The position numbers and the translations under genes were made by a program. This document shows, piece after piece, positions 54,322-62,019 of a stretch of 64,000 nt of DNA. The notes under the pieces are model-generated. The model was not told the DNA's origin. It saw only the letters and a program-made list of their open reading frames with translations, and searched no databases. Source of the DNA: Imperialibacter sp964351395. GTDB lineage: Bacteria > Bacteroidota > Bacteroidia > Cytophagales > Cyclobacteriaceae. The stretch spans positions 388,550 through 452,549 of the forward strand of contig CAYGOF010000002.1 of the NCBI GenBank assembly GCA_964351395.1, in the 5' to 3' direction. Within the stretch, counting starts at the first letter, position 1. Every line of letters starts with the position of its first letter.

Positions 54322-55020
54322 ATGGATGATATTTTTGTTGGCACGTATAGATCAAAAAGCACGGACGAGCTAACCGAGATAGCGAACAGTGCGAAATATC
54401 ATGATGGCGCAAGAAAAGCGGCTGTTACCGTTTTATCGGAGCGTGGTGAATTCGATAAGACAGCAGTTGAAATTTCTGACTACCCAAAACAAGGCCTTGA
54501 CGAACTTCTAGCCGGACTTGCAAACTATAAAATTGAGTATAGCAAGACTCCTAATTCACTCACGATATTCAAGGACGAATGGAATGGAGTAACCGGGACA
54601 ATTCTATTCTGCATTGGCGCATGTTTGGTTTTCGTTTTTGGATTTTTGAAGTATCAAGGCAACACCTATTGGGGACTTATGTATTTGCTTTATGGCGGAC
54701 TAATTGCCTCGTATTTTGGCTGGCATCGGATCGGCCATTCAAAGTACTTCTACCTTAAGATCGAGCCAAAACTACTGACTCTGAAAAAGGGGGGGCATTT
54801 GACGAAAAAGATCACCGAGATTGACAAAACTGACTTCACCGGTTTTTCAGTGCGTGAATATCTTAATTCCATTTCTATCTTCCTTAACTCGGCAACTAAC
54901 AAACCTCTAAGCATTAGCAATTTGCCGAAAAAGGACTACGAGCCAACCAAAGCTTATGCAGAACAACTGGCTGACGAGCTGACACAATATTTTGAAAAGC
55001 TAGGTAACACAACGCTATGA
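54322..55020 (+). CDS. Hypothetical membrane protein (cassette 1, second gene)
   Basis: 232 residues. The first 60 are helical (TDELTEIANSAKYHDGARKAAVTVLSERGEF resembles a short repeat-type helix pair). Two transmembrane segments at about 92-110 and 118-136 are followed by a beta-rich tail (LLTLKKGGHLTKKITEIDKTDF) that could be a PH-like domain. No family name. Its last 18 bases lie in the attC-like element. The 247 bp upstream of it (54075-54321) hold no gene; ACAATGTT/AACATTGT flank this gap. Confidence 0.65.
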   Translation: MDDIFVGTYRSKSTDELTEIANSAKYHDGARKAAVTVLSERGEFDKTAVEISDYPKQGLDELLAGLANYKIEYSKTPNSLTIFKDEWNGVTGTILFCIGACLVFVFGFLKYQGNTYWGLMYLLYGGLIASYFGWHRIGHSKYFYLKIEPKLLTLKKGGHLTKKITEIDKTDFTGFSVREYLNSISIFLNSATNKPLSISNLPKKDYEPTKAYAEQLADELTQYFEKLGNTTL

Positions 55021-55163
55021 ATGCATGGGGTGTCAGCTGTCACCATATGATGGTGGGGTTGGAATCCCCGCCACAAGAGTTAACTTTATTATTGGCGTGG
55101 CTAATTTGTGAGGAGACGATTGTGCATTGGAATCCCCACACATCATAGCGCGGCGTTAGCCAC
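55003..55163. repeat. attC-like element 1
   Basis: About 160 bp. Left arm GGTAACACAACGCTATGAA, right arm ending ATCATAGCGCGGCGTTAGCC; the arms can pair over more than 15 positions, including GGGG/CCCC. Inner hairpins CACCAT/ATGGTG and GTGGGG/CCCCGCCAC are seen. It is homologous over its full length to element 2 at 56397-56562. The terminal core GTTAGCC differs from the integron consensus GTTRRRY at one or two positions. Confidence 0.6.
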
Positions 55164-55173
55164 AAATACTTGC

Positions 55174-56394
55174 ATGAAGGCAGTAACAACTATCCTTTTT
55201 ACTATCCTGTCTTTTTCTGGCTTTGCTCAGCAAAGTTTAGTTGAAGGGATCAACGAGTTCTCTTTGGAGTACTATAAGACGACAGTTGACGATAGTTCCA
55301 ACTACTTTATTTCTCCCTTCAGTCTTCATCTAGCACTCGGACTGGTCACTGAGGGAGCCAATTCTACAACCAAGACTGAGTTGGGGACTTTGCTGAACAT
55401 CGACGGGATTCCTGCCATTAAGCTGAAGTACAAGGCGTTGATAGACAAAATTGTCAATACAGAGGATTCGATTTACTTAGAGTGTTTAAGATGGTCACCT
55501 GACAAAAAAGCTGGAAAAAACGAACTGTACATAGCGAATTCGATTTGGGTAAATGATAGGATTCCAGTTAATGACGTTTTCAAAGCGGGCGCTAACAATT
55601 ACTTTAATTCAACAATTGAGGCCTTCACGACTGATAATCTGGATCGTGCCAATCAACGCCTTTCCGAGCTGATTTCTGAACAAACAAGGGGACATATAGC
55701 TGCTATATCGCCACTCGACGAAACAACGGAGGTTAGTTTAGTGAATGCAGTCTATTTTCATGGAGAATGGGATGCGCCCTTCAAAAGAAAACAAACTAAG
55801 GAGAGGAAGTTTTACTCAATAAACGGAGAAACCTCGAAAATAGGATATTTAAGAGCGACCAGACCCTACCGTTATTACGAAGATGATCAAATCAAGTCGA
55901 TCCAGATACCGTATTCTTGTGATCAGTTTTCATTTTTAGCTTTTCTGCCACACGAGAGGCATGGCCTCCAGGAATTGGAGCAAATGGTAACCTATGAATA
56001 CCTAAAGGCAATTGTTGATTCGAGTATTACCAAGCAAGTCATCCTATCACTGCCTAAACTGGAAATTGAAACTGAGACCTTTCCCAAAAGTAGTTTGGCA
56101 GGCTTAGGCTGTGAAAAGATGTTCACCGACGAGGCTGACTTCTCCAGACTATCTGACAAGCCTATGAAAATCGGAAGCATAACGCACAAAACACGAATTA
56201 CTTTGGATGAGAAAACTACTAAAGCAGCAGCGGCTACCAAGGTAGACATGATTGTTACTGGCTATGCGGGAGGTGGTGACCCTGCAACACCGCCAGCACC
56301 TAAAATATTCAATGCCGACCACCCATTTTTCTTTTGCATAATTGACAACAGAACAAGTGCTATCGTCTTTGTGGGTAGATTTGCTCAGGAATAA
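55174..56394 (+). CDS. Secreted serpin (cassette 2)
   Basis: 406 residues from the ATG at 55174, which opens a signal peptide (MKAVTTILFTILSFSGFAQQ); a start at 55108 would run through the attC-like element. Serpin landmarks: NYFISPFSLHLALGLVTEGA near 40, the breach and shutter pattern VNAVYFHGEWDAPF near 190, the hinge EKTTKAAAATKV near 350 and the end FNADHPFFFCIIDN. Small residues in the hinge fit an inhibitory serpin. It would trap a serine or cysteine protease outside the cell. Confidence 0.93.
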   Translation: MKAVTTILFTILSFSGFAQQSLVEGINEFSLEYYKTTVDDSSNYFISPFSLHLALGLVTEGANSTTKTELGTLLNIDGIPAIKLKYKALIDKIVNTEDSIYLECLRWSPDKKAGKNELYIANSIWVNDRIPVNDVFKAGANNYFNSTIEAFTTDNLDRANQRLSELISEQTRGHIAAISPLDETTEVSLVNAVYFHGEWDAPFKRKQTKERKFYSINGETSKIGYLRATRPYRYYEDDQIKSIQIPYSCDQFSFLAFLPHERHGLQELEQMVTYEYLKAIVDSSITKQVILSLPKLEIETETFPKSSLAGLGCEKMFTDEADFSRLSDKPMKIGSITHKTRITLDEKTTKAAAATKVDMIVTGYAGGGDPATPPAPKIFNADHPFFFCIIDNRTSAIVFVGRFAQE

Positions 56395-56396
56395 AA

Positions 56397-56562
56397 GTGG
56401 CTAACACAAACCTATCATGCATGGGGGGCTCGGCTGTATGGAAGCGGTGGTTCGCTTGGATTGTCCGCCACAAAGTATAAATTTATCAATTGAGTGGCTA
56501 AGTGCCAGCGGGAACTAAACTGGATCAAAAACCCCCACGCACGATAGCTAGTCGTTAGCAAC
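56397..56562. repeat. attC-like element 2
   Basis: Starts 2 bp after the serpin stop. Left arm GTGGCTAACACAAACCTATC (56397-56416), right arm with CCCCCACGCACGATAG and GTTAGC at 56554-56559; arms pair well (ATGCATGGGGG with CCCCCACGCAC). GTGGCTAAC is the exact inverse of GTTAGCCAC at 55155-55163, the core that opens the serpin cassette. Same internal CGCCACAA...GTGGCTAA order as element 1. Confidence 0.6.
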
Positions 56563-56626
56563 AATGCCCTTTCGTAACCCGACAAATACTCCAAGACAAC
56601 AAAATAGCGTTCGAAAATCTCACTAA

Positions 56627-56878
56627 TTAAGTTTCGCCCCGAGGACAACTAATCATTTCCTTATACAACGTGGACTTGAAAAATGAAAGATAGAATTGGG
56701 GCTGGGCTCCGCTGACGAACAAAGACTCGTCCAAAAAAATCCCCACCGCACTGCAACCTAAAAGGATTCTCGCCAGCGCTTTTGGCACTTGCCATTGCCA
56801 CTCATGCCACCGCGACACCAAAGCAATGCCAAGAGCCAAACCCATCGCTGAGCCAATTAGTATGCTGAATATTACCAC
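56627..56878 (-). CDS. Possible small membrane protein
   Basis: 83 residues. The first 55 look protein-like: a hydrophobic helix (VIFSILIGSAMGLALGIALV) and a second one (ARILLGCSAVGIFL). The last 25 are less convincing and approach the cassette end, so the gene may have been cut there. It diverges from the sigma factor gene. Confidence 0.35.
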   Translation of the reverse strand: MVIFSILIGSAMGLALGIALVSRWHEWQWQVPKALARILLGCSAVGIFLDESLFVSGAQPQFYLSFFKSTLYKEMISCPRGET

Positions 56879-56887
56879 TTAGACAGT

Positions 56888-56895
56888 TAACTTTG
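56888..56895 (+). promoter_or_regulatory. -7 promoter box for the ECF sigma gene
   Basis: TAACTTTG, an exact TAnnTTTG match, 31 bp before the GTG start. No TTG at the expected -33 spacing. Confidence 0.5.
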
Positions 56896-56926
56896 CAACA
56901 GAAGCCCAAATAGCAAAAGCATCTCA

Positions 56927-57466
56927 GTGAAGGACAACCCACGATTCGAATCAGTTTACCATGAGTTCAAGAGCCTTGTCTTCAACGTTTGCCTGCACTA
57001 TGTATTGAATAGAGAAGATGCCCAGGATGTGGCGCAAGAAGTGTTTGTTAAAATCTATCACAATCTTCATAAGTATAATTCAGAAGCAGCATCTCTAAAA
57101 ACATGGATTTACCGAATAGCCATCAATCAATCATTGGATTTTCTGAAAGCAAGAAAATCGCTCAAGCGGTTTGGATTTTTAACTTCCTTGTTCGGTGCCG
57201 ACTCGATCGAACCGGTTCATGATGTGGGGCAAGTAAGCCATCCGGGTGCTGAAATGGAGGAAAGGGAAAGCGTGGAAAACCTGCTGCTTATAATTCAAAG
57301 CTTGCCTGAAAAACAAAAAACAGCTATTATTTTAAATAAGATTGAAGACCGACCGCAGCAAGAAGTGGCCGAAATCATGGGCACGAGTGTGAAAGCCGTT
57401 GAGTCTCTGATTCAGCGGGCAAAAACGCAAATCGAAAAACAATTGAAGATTAGAGAGGGATTTTGA
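56927..57466 (+). CDS. ECF-type RNA polymerase sigma factor
   Basis: 179 residues starting at GTG (56927). Sigma-70 region 2: YVLNREDAQDVAQEVFVKIYHNLHKYNSEAASLKTWIYRIAINQSLDFLKARK; region 4: SLPEKQKTAIILNKIEDRPQQEVAEIMGTSVKAVESLIQRAK. It should direct transcription of a small regulon. The next gene, 31 bp on, could be its membrane anti-sigma partner. Confidence 0.93.
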   Translation: MKDNPRFESVYHEFKSLVFNVCLHYVLNREDAQDVAQEVFVKIYHNLHKYNSEAASLKTWIYRIAINQSLDFLKARKSLKRFGFLTSLFGADSIEPVHDVGQVSHPGAEMEERESVENLLLIIQSLPEKQKTAIILNKIEDRPQQEVAEIMGTSVKAVESLIQRAKTQIEKQLKIREGF

Positions 57467-57497
57467 AAAATCTATCGTATCACTTAATAAGAAAGCT

Positions 57498-57767
57498 ATG
57501 GACATCGACAAAGAATTGGAATCACTAAAGAGAATCAAAAAAGTGGAACCACCTGCTTTTTTACTCTCTCGTATCATGGAGCGAGTGAAGACAAACCCCC
57601 AGGCACCGTTGACCTGGCGGTTAGCCTATGCAGGCGCAGCAATTTTCATCGTCTTTATAAATGTATCCATTCTTTTTAGTGCTTCTGAATCAAAAGACAA
57701 CAATGGAGTTGAAGGGATAGTGAATACCATGGAATTGGCAACCACAAACGATCTCTATTATGAGTAA
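57498..57767 (+). CDS. Small membrane protein, possible anti-sigma factor
   Basis: 89 residues: a charged cytoplasmic N-terminal part with two short helices (ELESLKRIKKVEPPAFLLSRIMERV), one transmembrane segment (about 43-61) and a short outer tail. This size and topology, and the position after an ECF sigma gene, suit a minimal anti-sigma factor, but no zinc-binding motif is seen. The end overlaps the Spy-like gene by 8 bp. Confidence 0.6.
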   Translation: MDIDKELESLKRIKKVEPPAFLLSRIMERVKTNPQAPLTWRLAYAGAAIFIVFINVSILFSASESKDNNGVEGIVNTMELATTNDLYYE

Positions 57768-58245
57768 AATTAAACTACTTAGCATAGCGGTAATAGGCTT
57801 ACTGATACTCAATCTTGGCATTGTTGGCTTTCTTTTCCTTAAAAAACCGCAGAGGCAACCCGATAGACCAAATGGCCGGCCACCTTTTGAACAAGTCAGA
57901 CCACAAAATGAAATCATTGAGAGGCTACATTTCGATAGCAACCAGATAAGGCAATACGAAATACTGATTGATGAGCACCAAGAATCAATAAAGGCATTGA
58001 ACGATAGTATACGGAATGTAAAAAGCTTGCTCTATCAAACTCTTAACGATGAAAACGATTCTGATAAAGACTCACTTATTGAGAAATTGGGTTCACTTCA
58101 AAAGAATATAGAGCATACTCATTATGGGCATTTTGCTGAAATAAAAAAGCTTTGCAAACCAGATCAACTTAGCGATTTCGAAGAGTTAACAACTCGCCTT
58201 GCAGGTTTCTTCGGCAGGCCAGAGCAAAGGCCACGAAGAGAGTAG
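57760..58245 (+). CDS. Spy/CpxP-like periplasmic protein
   Basis: 161 residues. N-terminal membrane anchor (about 6-27), a proline-arginine-rich linker, then a helical hairpin with LHFDSNQIRQYEILIDEHQESI and CKPDQLSDFEELTTRLAGF, which matches the paired helices of Spy/CpxP/ZraP proteins. These sense envelope stress or metals and feed back on the sigma factor. The protein ends in RPEQRPRRE. Confidence 0.65.
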   Translation: MSKIKLLSIAVIGLLILNLGIVGFLFLKKPQRQPDRPNGRPPFEQVRPQNEIIERLHFDSNQIRQYEILIDEHQESIKALNDSIRNVKSLLYQTLNDENDSDKDSLIEKLGSLQKNIEHTHYGHFAEIKKLCKPDQLSDFEELTTRLAGFFGRPEQRPRRE

Positions 58246-58284
58246 TTAGATCAACTTCTTCAACTAGTTCGTCAATCAAGCGCG

Positions 58285-58365
58285 GGATTGTTCTAAATCC
58301 TCGTATTCATTAGTGCATTCCTTCGTAACTAATGAGAGTTATTCTAAATCAGTTTGAACTGATTT
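58285..58365. repeat. Series of three inverted repeats before the CotH gene
   Basis: GGATT/AATCC (58285-58289, 58296-58300), TCATTAGT/ACTAATGA (58307-58314, 58328-58335), and AAATCAGTT/AACTGATTT (58346-58354, 58357-58365). They fill the gap after the Spy-like gene. A terminator is possible but no run of T follows the last stem. Confidence 0.45.
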
Positions 58366-58383
58366 CTCTCTAAAAGATAAAAA

Positions 58384-58436
58384 TAATCTCACCCCGAAGG
58401 ATTTCTTAAGTAAACTCGTATCAGTCTGTATACGAG
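58384..58436 (+). promoter_or_regulatory. Shared leader element, copy A (before CotH)
   Basis: TAATCTC, then the 18-base block CCCCGAAGGATTTCTTAA (58392-58409), then CTCGTAT at 58415 that pairs with ATACGAG (58430-58436). The same blocks in the same order occur before the YHYH gene (63315-63370) with equal 23-bp spacing from block to stem. The CotH start lies 28 bp downstream. Confidence 0.65.
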
Positions 58437-58464
58437 ATAAGTAAACTTTCAAAAACAATCCATT

Positions 58465-59850
58465 TTGAAAAGAATATTCTTGCCCATAATTCTACTTTTT
58501 TTCTTCAACGCCTGCAATGAAGAGGATATAGAGACAGATGATAAAGTAGTTATAGACGATACAGAGTTTGAAGCTACCGACTGGACTACCGAAACCCACA
58601 GCAATGATGCCAACCCAAACTTTGAGGAGGTCTTCGAGGATAATGCAGTGAAGCGAATTGATATTGTGATTACTTCTGCCCGCTGGAAAGTTATGTTGGA
58701 CGATATGACAAGCTTGTATGGAACTTTTGGCGCTGGAAGCGGTCCAGGGGGTAATTCCTTCTCAGATGAGAATCCAATTTTGGTACCGGCCGAAGTTTAT
58801 TACGAAGGAAAAGAATGGTACCGTGTAGGAGTTCGATTCAAAGGAAATTCCAGTTTAGCCTCCACATGGAAGTCAGGAAATATGAAGTTGTCTTTCAAAC
58901 TTGATTTTGATGAGTTTGAAGATGAGTATCCACAAATTAACAATCAACGTTTTTACGGATTTAAAAAATTAAGTCTAAAAAATAATTTCAAGGATAAATC
59001 TATGCTCCGCGAAAAAGTGGCTACCGATATTTTTAGAAATGCTGGCTTAGCTGGTTCGCATACAGCCTTTTATACCGTGTACGTAGATCATGGTGATGGC
59101 CCCATTTATTTTGGACTTTATACGTTGGTGGAGGAAGTTGATGATACACTTATTGATACACAATTTTCCAACAACGATGGCAATTTATATCAACCTGATG
59201 GGACAGGTGCAAGCTTCGCAGCTGGCACGTTCAGTGAATCGGTTTTTGTAAAGGAAACGAACGAAGATGCAACCGACTGGTCAGATATTCAAACTCTCTT
59301 CACCACTTTGCATGCGGGCACACGAACCACCGATGCCGCTTCTTGGAGGGCAAACTTGGAGACCATTCTTGACACCGATGTGTTCTTAAAGTACTTAGCC
59401 GTAAACACAGTAATTCAAAACTGGGATACCTATGGCAGGATGACACACAATTATTTTTTGTACAACAACCCTAATAACAATTTGCTTACCTGGATTCCCT
59501 GGGATAACAATGAGGCGTTACAAACAGGAAATCAGGGAGGATCGTTGCCATTAAATTTTTCAGGCCTTACTTCTTCTCAATGGCCGTTAATCGGGTTTTT
59601 GTATGCCGATCCTATTTACAGAGCACAATATGATATAAATGTAAAAGAGGTAATCAACGGTGCGTTTAATGCTAGTGCGATGCAGACGACTTATACAACC
59701 TATGCTGCTTTGGTAGAACCGTACGCTACCACAGAAACTCGTGGATATACATTTCTTACTAGTAGTTCTGAATTTCAATCAGCAGTGAATACGCTTAAAT
59801 CACATGCAACACAACGAGCAGCAGCGGTAAAAGCTTATTTAGGAAATTGA
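58465..59850 (+). CDS. CotH-family kinase lipoprotein
   Basis: 461 residues starting at TTG (58465). Lipoprotein signal MKRIFLPIILLFFFNAC (Cys17). CotH-family pattern: VGVRFKGNSSL near 130, KKLSLKNNFKDKSMLREKVATDIFRNAGL near 170, YFGLYTLVEEVDD near 215, then FLKYLAVNTVIQNWDTYGRMTHNYFLYN and WIPWDNNEAL (PWD at 345-347). CotH proteins are atypical kinases; the Bacillus member phosphorylates spore coat protein CotB. This one is anchored outside the inner membrane. The usual PWDxD-type site reads PWDNN here. Confidence 0.88.
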   Translation: MKRIFLPIILLFFFNACNEEDIETDDKVVIDDTEFEATDWTTETHSNDANPNFEEVFEDNAVKRIDIVITSARWKVMLDDMTSLYGTFGAGSGPGGNSFSDENPILVPAEVYYEGKEWYRVGVRFKGNSSLASTWKSGNMKLSFKLDFDEFEDEYPQINNQRFYGFKKLSLKNNFKDKSMLREKVATDIFRNAGLAGSHTAFYTVYVDHGDGPIYFGLYTLVEEVDDTLIDTQFSNNDGNLYQPDGTGASFAAGTFSESVFVKETNEDATDWSDIQTLFTTLHAGTRTTDAASWRANLETILDTDVFLKYLAVNTVIQNWDTYGRMTHNYFLYNNPNNNLLTWIPWDNNEALQTGNQGGSLPLNFSGLTSSQWPLIGFLYADPIYRAQYDINVKEVINGAFNASAMQTTYTTYAALVEPYATTETRGYTFLTSSSEFQSAVNTLKSHATQRAAAVKAYLGN

Positions 59851-59914
59851 AAACCTGATTAGAAAAATGTAGAGTGATGGGTTCCTGGAATACAGTTGGA
59901 AAGAAATTCTTGTA

Positions 59915-60313
59915 ATGAAAAAATTAGCCCTTACCATATTGATTCTCAATGTTTCGCCTTGCATCTATGGCCAACAATTATCTGAAATTCAGTTAAGGAC
60001 TTCTAACGAACTCAATAGAGCTAAGGATTCAATGGAATGGGCGAATGCTGACTCAAACAACCTAACTACCCAGAATGGACGCATAAGCTCCTGGCTGAAA
60101 CGTGGGAATATAGGGCTCGCTGACAAGCTAGACCTAACAGCAGACCAAAGGAGGCGGTGGTTAGAGGTTTATGAAAAGTATAAGCATTCTCTGCCTGATG
60201 AAGATCATGCATCAACTATTCGAAAGACAATGATCGTGGAACTGCTGAGCGCGCTGACCCGGGAACAACTATTAAAATGCAAGGAAATTGCCCTAGCACA
60301 AGGACATCTATAA
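59915..60313 (+). CDS. Secreted Spy-like small protein
   Basis: 132 residues with a signal peptide (to about IYGQ). Helices with LDLTADQRRRWLEVYEKYK and LLSALTREQLLKCKEIAL show the LTxxQ pattern of Spy/CpxP-type proteins. Second such protein in this locus. It stands between CotH and the DUF4956 gene and is probably in their operon. Confidence 0.6.
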   Translation: MKKLALTILILNVSPCIYGQQLSEIQLRTSNELNRAKDSMEWANADSNNLTTQNGRISSWLKRGNIGLADKLDLTADQRRRWLEVYEKYKHSLPDEDHASTIRKTMIVELLSALTREQLLKCKEIALAQGHL

Positions 60314-60358
60314 TACTTGCAGCCCGATAAACAAATAACTGTTAACTGAGAAAAAAAT

Positions 60359-61033
60359 ATGTTTGAGTTGTTCCCAGATCAGCCCGTTTACGAATATCCG
60401 CAACTGGTCAATATTACCTATTCTTTTCTATGGGCATTCGTATTGTCCTCTTTGATTGCCATCACCCACAAACTCACTTTTACCGGTGAATACTATCCGA
60501 AGAACTTTTTTCAGTCGCTGATACTAGGTGCCGTGGTAACCACGATGGTCATGATGGCAATTGGAGATAGTCTTGCACGGGGGTTAGGTGTCTTTGGTGC
60601 GATGGCGATTATTAGATTCCGCACACGTATTGATGATCCACGAGATGTATTATTCCTGTTTGCGGCCTTAAGTACAGGACTTGCGATAGGCGTTTATGGT
60701 TTTACCATTTCGTTTGTGGGTTCTATTCTGTTTTGCTTGGTGGCAGTCTTGTTGCACAGCTCTCCATTCAAAAGTTATACACATCATAATCATTTATTCT
60801 TTACCATTCAGGATACAAACACACTGCCAAATGTCACAAACATCATTACAACGCTTTGTAGAGACTTTCGTGTCATTACCATTCAACTTAACAAAGAAAA
60901 GGCCACGAGGTATCAGTATGCTGTAACATTAAATGCGACTGTGACAAAGGATGAATTGGTAAAAGCCATCAGATCCATTGAAGGCGTATCGCAGATAAAA
61001 TTGTCGTCCAATGAAATTACTCCTGACCGATGA
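60359..61033 (+). CDS. DUF4956 membrane protein
   Basis: 224 residues. Four hydrophobic segments (about 22-38, 52-70, 75-90 and 100-135) with the family core GDSLARGLGVFGAMAIIRFRTRIDDPRDVLFLFAALSTGLAIG, followed by a soluble alpha/beta domain (ITTLCRDFRVITIQLN). DUF4956 genes are often next to CotH and VTC-type polyphosphate polymerase genes. The end overlaps the adaptor gene (ATGA). Confidence 0.88.
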   Translation: MFELFPDQPVYEYPQLVNITYSFLWAFVLSSLIAITHKLTFTGEYYPKNFFQSLILGAVVTTMVMMAIGDSLARGLGVFGAMAIIRFRTRIDDPRDVLFLFAALSTGLAIGVYGFTISFVGSILFCLVAVLLHSSPFKSYTHHNHLFFTIQDTNTLPNVTNIITTLCRDFRVITIQLNKEKATRYQYAVTLNATVTKDELVKAIRSIEGVSQIKLSSNEITPDR

Positions 61034-61545
61034 AAATAAAGACGAATTGGTTCTATCTATTAATTGCTGCAATGTTGGTCGGCATGTTGTATATCAGTGG
61101 CCGTTATTTTAAAGGAAGCGGTGAAGCTTCAATAGGAATTGCGCAAACATCAGAATACAAAGTGAAAACAGAGAAATCGGCACTGGTAAAATCCATACAC
61201 ATTGTACCTGGTATGGAGGTGAAAGAGGGTGAACTTTTGGTGGAACTGACAAGTGATGCACTGGAAGTAGATATCGCTAAGCTCACCAATCGCATTGCAG
61301 TTTATAAATCAGAACGAGCTGAAAAAGCAAAACTCACAAATGCAGAAACCTCTTACATCAAAGCTCAAAGTGGTATCAAGATTGAAGAACTTGATGCAGA
61401 GTTATTGGAATTGGAAAGTAACGTAAAGATGAATGAAGCACTAACAAAAGAATTCACTACCGACAAAAAAACGAGTGAAGATTCTCCTATGTCAATTAAA
61501 ATCCGCTCGCTAAAGCAACAAAAACAAAACATCTGGAAGCGATGA
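61030..61545 (+). CDS. Periplasmic adaptor (HlyD-type), N-terminal part (split gene)
   Basis: 171 residues. N-terminal membrane anchor (about 7-24), first half of a lipoyl-like domain (VKSIHIVPGMEVKEGELLVELTSDALEVDI) and a long coiled coil that breaks off at QKQNIWKR and a TGA. The other half of the hairpin is in the next frame (61542-62015). One missing base in the A runs at 61520-61529 would restore continuity. The start overlaps the DUF4956 stop. Confidence 0.75.
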   Translation: MKIKTNWFYLLIAAMLVGMLYISGRYFKGSGEASIGIAQTSEYKVKTEKSALVKSIHIVPGMEVKEGELLVELTSDALEVDIAKLTNRIAVYKSERAEKAKLTNAETSYIKAQSGIKIEELDAELLELESNVKMNEALTKEFTTDKKTSEDSPMSIKIRSLKQQKQNIWKR

Positions 61546-62015
61546 ACATCAAAATTGAAGATGTAAAGCAGGAGAGCACTACCGAGCAGCAATTACTTGA
61601 AAATCAAATTACCCTGCTGGAAAGTGAATTGAAATTACTGGAAACAGAAAAGGGTAAGCTGAATAAATATGCCACAGCATCGGGTGTTGTAAAAACTGTT
61701 TACGTGAAACCCGGAGAACAAGTGGATTCCTTTACACCCTTGCTGGAAATAAATCCATTACATCCCACCACAGTTGTAGCATACCTTGTCGGAAAGAAAA
61801 CGACAGAGTACGGTGTTGGAAAAATAGTTAGTGTATCGGCATATGACCAACGTAGAAATTCAGTACAGGGTAAAGTAATCGGCTATGGATCAGTAAGCGA
61901 ATTGCCTGACATATTACAAAAGTCAACAGCCACACAAGCTTTTGGTCAACAAGTATTTATTGAGATTCCTGTTGATAATACTTTTTTCAATGGGCAAAAA
62001 GTACTGATTAGATAA
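61542..62015 (+). CDS. Periplasmic adaptor (HlyD-type), C-terminal part (split gene)
   Basis: 157 residues: coiled-coil return helix (EQQLLENQITLLESELKLLETEKGKLN), second lipoyl half (ASGVVKTVYVKPGEQVDSFTPLLEI) and a beta-barrel domain (VVAYLVGKKTTEYGVGKIVSV). It has no signal peptide or anchor, so alone it could not reach the periplasm unless it is really joined to the N-terminal part. Its reading frame extends upstream as LEAMNIKIEDVKQ, which continues the coil. TolC-like gene 4 bp downstream. Confidence 0.75.
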   Translation: MNIKIEDVKQESTTEQQLLENQITLLESELKLLETEKGKLNKYATASGVVKTVYVKPGEQVDSFTPLLEINPLHPTTVVAYLVGKKTTEYGVGKIVSVSAYDQRRNSVQGKVIGYGSVSELPDILQKSTATQAFGQQVFIEIPVDNTFFNGQKVLIR

Positions 62016-62019
62016 TCCT

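Larger units (their letters stand above)
56563..56926. other. Gap between the cassette array and the sigma-factor gene
   Basis: 364 bp. Its only notable content is a doubtful small minus-strand gene (56627-56878) and the -7 promoter box at 56888-56895. Confidence 0.5.

Noticed and set aside
56415..56648. Minus-strand reading frame of 77 codons
   Set aside because: It runs through the attC-like element and has no recognisable protein features; it is a by-product of the palindromic arms.
61515..61545. Programmed frameshift in the adaptor gene
   Set aside because: The A runs are short (5 and 4) and out of phase for a classic slippery site; not supported without data.
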